DNA of 64,000 nt from positions 372,001 to 436,000 of the forward strand of contig NC_016457.1 in NCBI RefSeq assembly GCF_000226115.1, given 5' to 3'. Both the position numbers and the translations under genes were made by a program. Below, piece by piece: positions 57,627-64,000 of this stretch; within the stretch, counting starts at the first letter, position 1; each line of letters opens with the position of its first letter. The notes beneath the pieces were generated by a model. It was not told where the DNA came from. It made no database searches and saw only the letters and a list, made by a program, of their open reading frames with translations. This DNA comes from Thermothielavioides terrestris NRRL 8126. Taxonomy: Eukaryota > Ascomycota > Sordariomycetes > Sordariales > Chaetomiaceae.

Positions 57627-59900
57627 TCATGCATCCTTCTTCAACTCCGTGCCTTCCTCGGTTGTCTTCTCATCCACTTTGTTTTCCCCGGCGAATTTCG
57701 TTTCCCCCTCCTGCTCCACTGGGGGGGCCGCCGCTGGTGGACCAGCATCCGTCGCAGCCGTTTTATCAGCCGCAGACTCCGAGTTGCCCTCTTGCGACGT
57801 GGATCTAGACACCTGGCTGACGAGGTCCTTATCCTCCTCTGAGTTGTCAAACATCTCGGTGTCGTCCGAGTCGGTTAACACCTCGGTGCCGTCGCCCAAG
57901 AAGATGATGCGCCCCCTATAGCCGGCGATGCCAAAGCTCTTGCCCTGCTTTTGGTCGCCGTAGTCGGTGTCGCTGTCGTCGAAGTTGTGGTGCACACCTG
58001 GCCCTCGGAACTCGGCTAGAATGGTAACGAGATAGATGTTAGCAATCGGTATCTCTCTCTGAACGAGAAGCAGCAGACGGCGGCTCGCCGGGGCAGGCGG
58101 AGGCACAAGCACAAGCGATTCAACGCAGGCAGGGGTGTGAACGAAGGGGAGGATGAAACGAGAGATATTTAGGGCTGGTAAACAGACGGCGAAGCGTGCT
58201 TCAAGGGGACGGCGTATCCCTACCATATTCGGGAGGAGCACAGGGGCCATCTCCATTGGCAACCCGTCTGGCTATCTCGTCGTACCATTCTTCCTTCGTC
58301 CGACCCTTGAGGAAGCCAACGATGATCATGGTCATGTTATCGCAGCCCACGCCGCCTGTCTCCGAGTTGGACGCCAGGCAGTTGTCCATCATGTTCTCGC
58401 AGATCTTGTCCAAGTCCTGCCTTGCAGCGATTCCTCGCCTGACGAACTCGATCACGGCTTGAGAGGATTGACAATCCCAGATACCTGGCGGGAGAAAGCG
58501 GGCAGCGGTCAGCTCAGGCCGCTCAGCTTCGCGCTTTATGGTGGCTTACCATCGCAAGCAATGACGAGGAATTCGTCGTCGTCACCCAACTCGTGGACCA
58601 CGACATCCGGATAGGCCGTGACAATTTGTTGTTCGGGTGCCAGCTCGGCGCTCTTCTTGAACTCGAAATCGCCAATCGCTCTCGACAGCGCTAGATTCCC
58701 ATTCACACGGCCGAAGTCGACGAAGCCGCCGGCGGCGGTGATGCGTGCCTTTTCGCCTACAAACGCGAGTAGCACTCGGTCAGCAAATGCTGCGCGGAGG
58801 AGGGCGGCACAGATAGGAAGGACGCAGCCGGCACACCTTCATTTTGTGGCTTATGGTCAAAGGACAAAGGCTTAGCTCTGCCCTTGACGCCTAGCACGCT
58901 CCTCGAATCACCGGCGTTTGCCTTGCCAAGCGACGATGATTAGCAAGATACAGAGGAGGCATGCGCGTGGCATGCGAAGGCAAGGGGAGGGAAGATAGGG
59001 GGGTGGAAGACCAACAATGTAGATCTTGTCCTCTGTGATCAAGCCCACACAAGCAGTGCAGCCTGAAACCTCCTCTTCGTACTTGGGATCTGCGAGACAT
59101 ATCCAGAATCAGCGGTGCATGGTCGCGAGGTACAGGGTATCCCGGGGTGGTGTTGGTGGTGGTGATGGTTGCGGTGGTGGCGGGGCAGTCTCGCGAACCA
59201 CACCCTGGCTCTCGTAACCCCGCCGCTGCTCCTCCGGAAAGACCGGGGTTATCATACCGTTCAGAATGGCTCGATCCGTCGCCAAAAAGCCGTCTTTGAG
59301 GGCTTGCTCGTAGTTGCCTGCCTTGAATGTCTCCTGCTTCGCCAAGATGCGGTGGATGTTGTCGCCAGCGAAGAGGGCCACATTGCTACCGCCGTGGCCG
59401 TCGAAGACGCCGAAGAAGGAGATTTTCGAGGGGTGTTCTTTGGCAGCCTTGGGGTTGTCCTCGAGCAGGTTGAGCACCGCCGTGTGCGCGTCCTCCATGC
59501 TTATGCGCCAGCCTTGCATGGCCGACAGGCCGTAGAGGAGCCGTTCGTCTCCGCCATGTTCTGATGTCTAGGACGAGCAGAACAATCCCTCGTGTCAGCA
59601 GCCAGTCGACTCGGAGATATCGGGCCCAGCCCGTTGGTGGACGAAGGGGGAACGACGGCGCCCGAGACCGTAGCAGTCGCGAGCAAAGGTGGTGAAGTGG
59701 GTGGACATGCGAGCAGTTGTTCCTCGTCCTCTCTCGTCTCTTTCTCCCTCGCGGCGGCACCGAGAGAGTGAGGGGCAACTGGCTAACAGCGCGCCGCAGG
59801 CGCCACACTGCGCTTTGGTCCGAGAAGCATGGAAAATTGGGGAGCACGAGACAGAGAAACATACCTTTTCGACAACGGGCTCAGAGAGTGTCTGGCCCAT
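57627..59900 (-). CDS. PTC2: PP2C-type protein phosphatase, PTC2/PTC3 class
   Basis: Mg/Mn-dependent Ser/Thr phosphatase. Yeast Ptc2/Ptc3 act on the HOG kinase, the DNA-damage checkpoint and other targets. Seven exons: 59900-59865, 59567-59258, 59089-59016, 58921-58837, 58756-58550, 58484-58224 and 58015-57627, giving 453 residues. It starts [12 protein letters not shown], with Gly2 fit for N-myristoylation. Motifs in order: [98 protein letters not shown] and [14 protein letters not shown]. Metal-binding Asp residues of the GDGHGG, DG and DN motifs are in place. The C-terminal 120 residues are acidic and Ala/Pro/Glu-rich. Intron 1 is long (297 bp); intron 3 uses donor GTTGGT. Confidence 0.95.
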
Positions 59901-61298
59901 GATGGTGATGTGGTGCCGAGATGCGAGTCGGCAGCAGCAGCGGGCGCGGCTCCCAGTGGGGTGGAGGGGTGGTTTGTCTGGGGGGGAAATTGGGCGGCAG
60001 GGCGGAGGGCAGGCAGCGAGCGAGCGAACCGAGTTGAATTTTTCTCGGCGACCGTGCTGGCGCCAGAGTCTGATGACGTTGAGGCGACTGGATTGGCCAG
60101 GACCCAAGGGAGTTTGATATCGCGTGTCGCGGTGCAACCCCGCCAAAGAACTTTTCTTGACCCTTTTTTTGGCGCCTGGGGCTTTTCGCTGCTCTCCTCA
60201 CGTGTTGCCGCGCTGGTTTGTGTTTCGTGCGCGGAGGAAATTTACCTCCTGTGTTGGTAGGCAGGTACGGAGGCAGGCAGTGGGTGGTGGAGGAGCGGGG
60301 TTGGCGGGAACGGCTGGGCTGCGCCTGCGTTGCGGAGGGCGCTTCCGGCGTTGGCCAGCCTTTCTGGCGGGGCCTTTCTGAATGGCTGTGCAGCTGACGA
60401 GCAAGGGGGGTCAACGGAAACAAAGGATCGAAAGAGATACGTCGAGTTTACCGAGGAACATGAGGGTCCCGAGCAGTGTAAGACAGGTCGCTAAAACATC
60501 CGTGCAAGAGCAGCACTACCTATGCACAATTCTCAGACGTGGAAAAACCTTCGAGCGCAACTATTGAACAACCAGTGGCCAGTAACTCCCAGGTAATTCA
60601 TGTTGATAGGTACAGTACTGTACAGAGGTACTTTGCGGAGAGACAAGAAGCACAGAGGGGCACAACTCCCAGTGGGGCCTGGAGGAAGACAGAAGCTGTG
60701 CATGGAGGCAGGGGCACGGCGAAGTAATGCGCTCCATCTCTCCATCTCTCAAGTGTTCGGACGCTGCACAGGCTAACTGCAATGTGTGTTCTGCAGCTGT
60801 TACAAGGCAGGTACCCTTCAGGTTCTGCTGTGTATGTGACACTTGCAAGAGCTTACTTTAGGCTGCAAGCTGAAAGCTAAGAGATGACAAGACGACCACT
60901 CAAGGACGCGGGGTCCAGTGTATCGTTCGTTATCGTATTGTTCGTTACGACCTGCTGCTCGCTGCGTGCCCCCGACTGAGCGCTGCATTTTGGCGCGGGC
61001 ACAGTGCGTCAAGAATTCGGAATTAGCTGCTGTGTGGAGCGGCCCCTCAATGGAATCTCGAAAAGAAACTCCCAGACCGTGCGAGGAGGAACTGGACACT
61101 TGCAGTGCTTTTTTGTCTTTGGCCAGCTCCTGGGGGTATCCCGAGCATACCGGCTGCCTGCCATGCTTGATGCTGCTGCTGTCATTGTTTTGTGGGTGCA
61201 CCACCTTATCGAGGAGAATGCAACTATGCTGAAAATGTTGAAGTGTCTGATCGTATCCAAGCATGGTACTTATACTGACAATGCGGAGCTGCCCTTCA
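59901..61298. other. Intergenic, phosphatase promoter and AXL2-like 3' region
   Basis: 1.4 kb. Frames at 59689-60117, 60124-60381 and 60561-60848 show nothing recognisable. The right end is the 3' UTR of the next minus-strand gene. Confidence 0.45.
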
Positions 61299-64000
61299 CT
61301 ATATGAACACGGCATAGTCCGATTTGCTTCCCTCTGAGTGCAAAGAGACCCCTTTGGACTGGCTCTTCGGCGGACCCGACCACCCTGGGTCTCGAACCCC
61401 CTTGTTCTGGCTCGTTGCTGTCTGGGGCCTTGAGCTTGACGGCACGAGAGATCGGCTCGCCAGAGAGTCTTGTCCCCCTTCCCCTTCCGCATCTTTCTCT
61501 TTAGCTCCTTCCTTTCCCGCCTCCTGAACCTCTTCCCCTTCCTTGGCCTGAGGCAACCGAACCGACGAGACCATCTCTGGCAGCATCCCGGACGTCGGCG
61601 CCGGGTCATCGCGACCCGTGATGACGGGCGACTCCTGCAGAACCGTCCAATTCCGCTGCTGTTGGGATGCCGACCTGCTCAGTGCTGGGCTTCCGACCGT
61701 CTCATCCACCGTCTCATCCGTCATGGGGACCGTCGACCACGTTCTGGATGGGCAGAACGGGTTGCGGTTGACTATGTCGTCATAGATGCTCAGCGAGTCT
61801 GCGGGCGTGTCACCTTGATCCAGGAAGCTGGGTGCGGCATGCTCTCCGACGCTGAGCACGCTGGGACCTTGGGTTGCTGAATCTGCTGTCGTACCGCTCG
61901 TCTCGGGCTGCACTTGATCGAGTTTCTCGGGATAACGACTCGCGGCAGAGCCGCTCCTGCTCCTAGTAGGCGGCCCGCTGAGGGAAGCTGAAGTGGGAAC
62001 TTCTGTGAGTGGCAAAGGCGGCGAATCAGGGATGGATCTGCCATGTCCATTGTCTTGTAGTACGGTAGGCTCGGAAACGGGGCTGTCAGTAGTCAACACA
62101 CTAGGCTGCTCACTCAACCTCTTCAGTCTCGGAATGAGTTTTGAGCCTTGATGCTTTCCTCTAAAAGCCTTGAACCATGGCCAGGAAACCTTCCGCATTG
62201 CTGCTGCCGGCGGATAGTACGAGAGTCTTGATTCCGCCCTCAGCGGCACCGCGTCGGTGTCGGAAGCTGTCAGGGGTGAACCGATCCACGGGGTTGACAC
62301 CGGCTCTGCGGGAGAGGGCGCGCATGTGTGCGTCGACCCAGGTGTCTGCGGTAGTCTCGGCACATTGATTTCGATTTTATCCCTGAATGACTGCCTGCTA
62401 GCGTTGCCAACCGACTCGAGGCCGCGCGAATCAACCAGCTCTCCGAGGCTGGCTTCCGTGATGGAACTGAGAGAGCTGCTGACTTTGCGCCGAGTCTCCG
62501 GCAGCAGTGCTCCCGAGGCCATACTGCTCGCGATGGGCGTTGTGGTGGCCTCGGGCACGGCGCCGGGGTCGGCGGCAGGGCTGCTGTTTGGTGCCAAAAT
62601 CCGGACCTCACCTGTATGCCGAGCCAGGTCTGGTCTGGTTAGGAAAGCGCTTCGGGACTCGAGATAATACTTCTTCTCAGAGCCAAAAACGTCGTCGGCT
62701 GAGAAGCTCTTGCCAAAACGTTTGGTGAGGTCAGGAAGAGAATGCGAGACGCTCGGACTTGCCGTTCTTGTCACAAAGGATCCCGGAAGTGGGCCGGAGA
62801 TGTCGCGAGTGCTGAGCGGGGGTTTTTGCCTCGCTCGCCGTTGGCGGAAGTACCAGAACAGGGCGCATATGGCCAGGGCCAGGAGAAGGAAGACTGGCAA
62901 GAGAACAGCCAGCAGTAGGGGGTTGAAACGCCCATCTCCGAGGCTGTCTCCGGCGAGTGAGGGTCGCCCGCCCGGTGACTTTGTTGCAGCCGGCCCAGTC
63001 GTTGTGAGCGTCGAGCCCCTACTGCCAGGTACTGCCCGAATGAGGAAGTCAAAAGAGAAAGAAGCTGATCTCTTGGAATCCCTTGATGCCGCCTTGACTG
63101 TAACATCGACAGCCGAGTCCGTGAGTCCCGCCGGAACGTCCCCGAACAACGTGGCCGTACTGGAGTTGAATCGGATCCAGGAATAGGAAGGGTCAGTCTT
63201 AATCGAAATCTCTGTGTCTAGCGGGCTCAAGAGATAGGGCCTGAGGTCGAATGAAAAGTGTGCTCCAGGGCTAACGGTAAAGTTGGGAGGAGTCCCCCGG
63301 AAGAGGCCAGCGTTGTCGCGTGTCACATTGACTGAAACAGTCAGGTTCAGCTCGTCCGAGAACGTATCGCAGATCGTGACGGTGAAGTTAGTCGACTCGG
63401 CAGTCCCGGGAGGGACGCCAGTGATGCGCCAGGTGTCATTATCCAGCGAAAGCCATGCGGGAATGTTCGGCGTAGTGGCAACCAGCGCGACCTGGGCTGT
63501 GGCCGGTTTGCCGTCCACGCTGACGGCGCTCCTCAGTCCGGTGTATGAAACAGGGATCCCAGGGGTTGCGTTCAAGACAATGGTGGTCTTGTTGGCAGTG
63601 AGCTGGTGGTTTCCCACAACGATGTCAAAACTCAGCGAAGAGCCCGCAAACCCGACGACATCGCTGGCAATGACTTGGAAGGAGAAGCGTTCAGGTGGCT
63701 GAACCAGCGATTCCGACGGCGGTGTCTGACCCATGAAGGAGAGGCTGGTAGGGTCAAAGGATATCCAGGCCGGGAGTGGTGTGTTGTCGGCCATGGTGGC
63801 GTAATACGAGACCGGGGCATCAGAGGGCTTCGAGAACGTGTTTGGGTCTAGACGGAAGGAGAAGGCCTTCCCCGGCGGAGAGAGGATAGCTGAGGGAGCG
63901 GAGAAGGTGCCAAAATCGGGGGCTTGCTTGTCGAACGGTATCTCAACCATCGGGCCGGGACTCCGCGAGACTACGAGGGTTGCAGAGAGGGTCGTCGACC
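61299..64000 (-). CDS. AXL2: AXL2-like cadherin-fold membrane protein (5' end outside the window)
   Basis: Axl2 marks axial bud sites in yeast and polarity/septation sites in filamentous fungi. The frame is open through 64000, so the N-terminus, signal peptide and first part lie beyond the window; about 900 codons are seen. At least three cadherin-like (CADG) repeats show the pattern LPAWISFDPTSLSFMGQTPP, IPAWLSLDNDTWRITGVPPG and SWIRFNSSTATLFGDVPAGL. Many N-x-S/T sites follow. One membrane segment (PLLLAVLLPVFLLLALAICA, about 62855-62935) is followed by basic FRQRRARQK. The cytoplasmic part of about 520 residues is Ser/Thr/Pro-rich and ends DYAVFI. An internal ATG at 63950 is not the start, because the cadherin-like sequence continues above it. 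Confidence 0.9.
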   Translation of the reverse strand, partial: STTLSATLVVSRSPGPMVEIPFDKQAPDFGTFSAPSAILSPPGKAFSFRLDPNTFSKPSDAPVSYYATMADNTPLPAWISFDPTSLSFMGQTPPSESLVQPPERFSFQVIASDVVGFAGSSLSFDIVVGNHQLTANKTTIVLNATPGIPVSYTGLRSAVSVDGKPATAQVALVATTPNIPAWLSLDNDTWRITGVPPGTAESTNFTVTICDTFSDELNLTVSVNVTRDNAGLFRGTPPNFTVSPGAHFSFDLRPYLLSPLDTEISIKTDPSYSWIRFNSSTATLFGDVPAGLTDSAVDVTVKAASRDSKRSASFSFDFLIRAVPGSRGSTLTTTGPAATKSPGGRPSLAGDSLGDGRFNPLLLAVLLPVFLLLALAICALFWYFRQRRARQKPPLSTRDISGPLPGSFVTRTASPSVSHSLPDLTKRFGKSFSADDVFGSEKKYYLESRSAFLTRPDLARHTGEVRILAPNSSPAADPGAVPEATTTPIASSMASGALLPETRRKVSSSLSSITEASLGELVDSRGLESVGNASRQSFRDKIEINVPRLPQTPGSTHTCAPSPAEPVSTPWIGSPLTASDTDAVPLRAESRLSYYPPAAAMRKVSWPWFKAFRGKHQGSKLIPRLKRLSEQPSVLTTDSPVSEPTVLQDNGHGRSIPDSPPLPLTEVPTSASLSGPPTRSRSGSAASRYPEKLDQVQPETSGTTADSATQGPSVLSVGEHAAPSFLDQGDTPADSLSIYDDIVNRNPFCPSRTWSTVPMTDETVDETVGSPALSRSASQQQRNWTVLQESPVITGRDDPAPTSGMLPEMVSSVRLPQAKEGEEVQEAGKEGAKEKDAEGEGGQDSLASRSLVPSSSRPQTATSQNKGVRDPGWSGPPKSQSKGVSLHSEGSKSDYAVFI

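Noticed and set aside
61385..61410. B-box-like GGTTCGAGACC on -
   Set aside because: It lies inside the AXL2-like coding sequence and has no A box or cloverleaf around it.

Overview
The window reads as nuclear DNA of a filamentous ascomycete. The genes have short introns (58-297 bp) with GT...AG ends and CTAAC/CTGAC branch sites. They include fungal-type orthologues (SLN1-like hybrid kinase, AXL2-like cadherin protein, ORM, MAF1, BUD32). A 21-kb AT-rich block carries the CpA-to-TpA wear of repeat-induced point mutation (RIP). RIP plus this gene set suggests a Sordariomycete, perhaps Chaetomiaceae; that placement is inference. || Region 1 (1-914): GC-normal flank with a 369-bp TA-flanked MITE (525-893). 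Region 2 (915-22341): one very large RIP-degraded element with about 75-bp terminal inverted repeats and a 10-bp target duplication. Its arms hold an unrecognised multi-intron gene remnant on + (left) and another on - (right). The introns share a donor-proximal block. A 15.2-kb Ty3/gypsy-type element (5566-20720, 497-bp LTRs) sits inside it and carries gag-pol plus about 4 kb of extra 3' sequence with a Ulp1-protease-like reading frame. Inside that lies a tandem LTR-internal-LTR-internal-LTR miniature retroelement (6534-8639) with its own TATAA duplication. The nesting order is therefore TIR element, then gypsy, then miniature element. || Region 3 (22342-64000): gene-rich and GC-rich. In order: a histone-fold-like protein with a long disordered tail (-); a second MITE copy; a secreted His/Gly-repeat protein (-); ORM1-like sphingolipid regulator (-); an AIR-like five-zinc-knuckle protein (+); an F-box protein (+); an SLN1-type osmosensor kinase (+); a carboxymuconolactone-decarboxylase-like protein (+); a one-TM coiled-coil protein (-); BUD32 kinase (+); the glutamate-cysteine ligase regulatory subunit (-); AP-1 sigma (+) with two competing last exons; MAF1 (+); a PTC2/3-type PP2C phosphatase (-); and the 3' part of an AXL2-like protein (-), cut by the window edge. 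|| These genes do not form a pathway cluster. The phosphatase and the SLN1 kinase may both touch the HOG stress pathway, and ORM and AP-1 sigma both act in the secretory/membrane system. No rRNA gene, complete tRNA gene, CRISPR array or biosynthetic cluster was seen.
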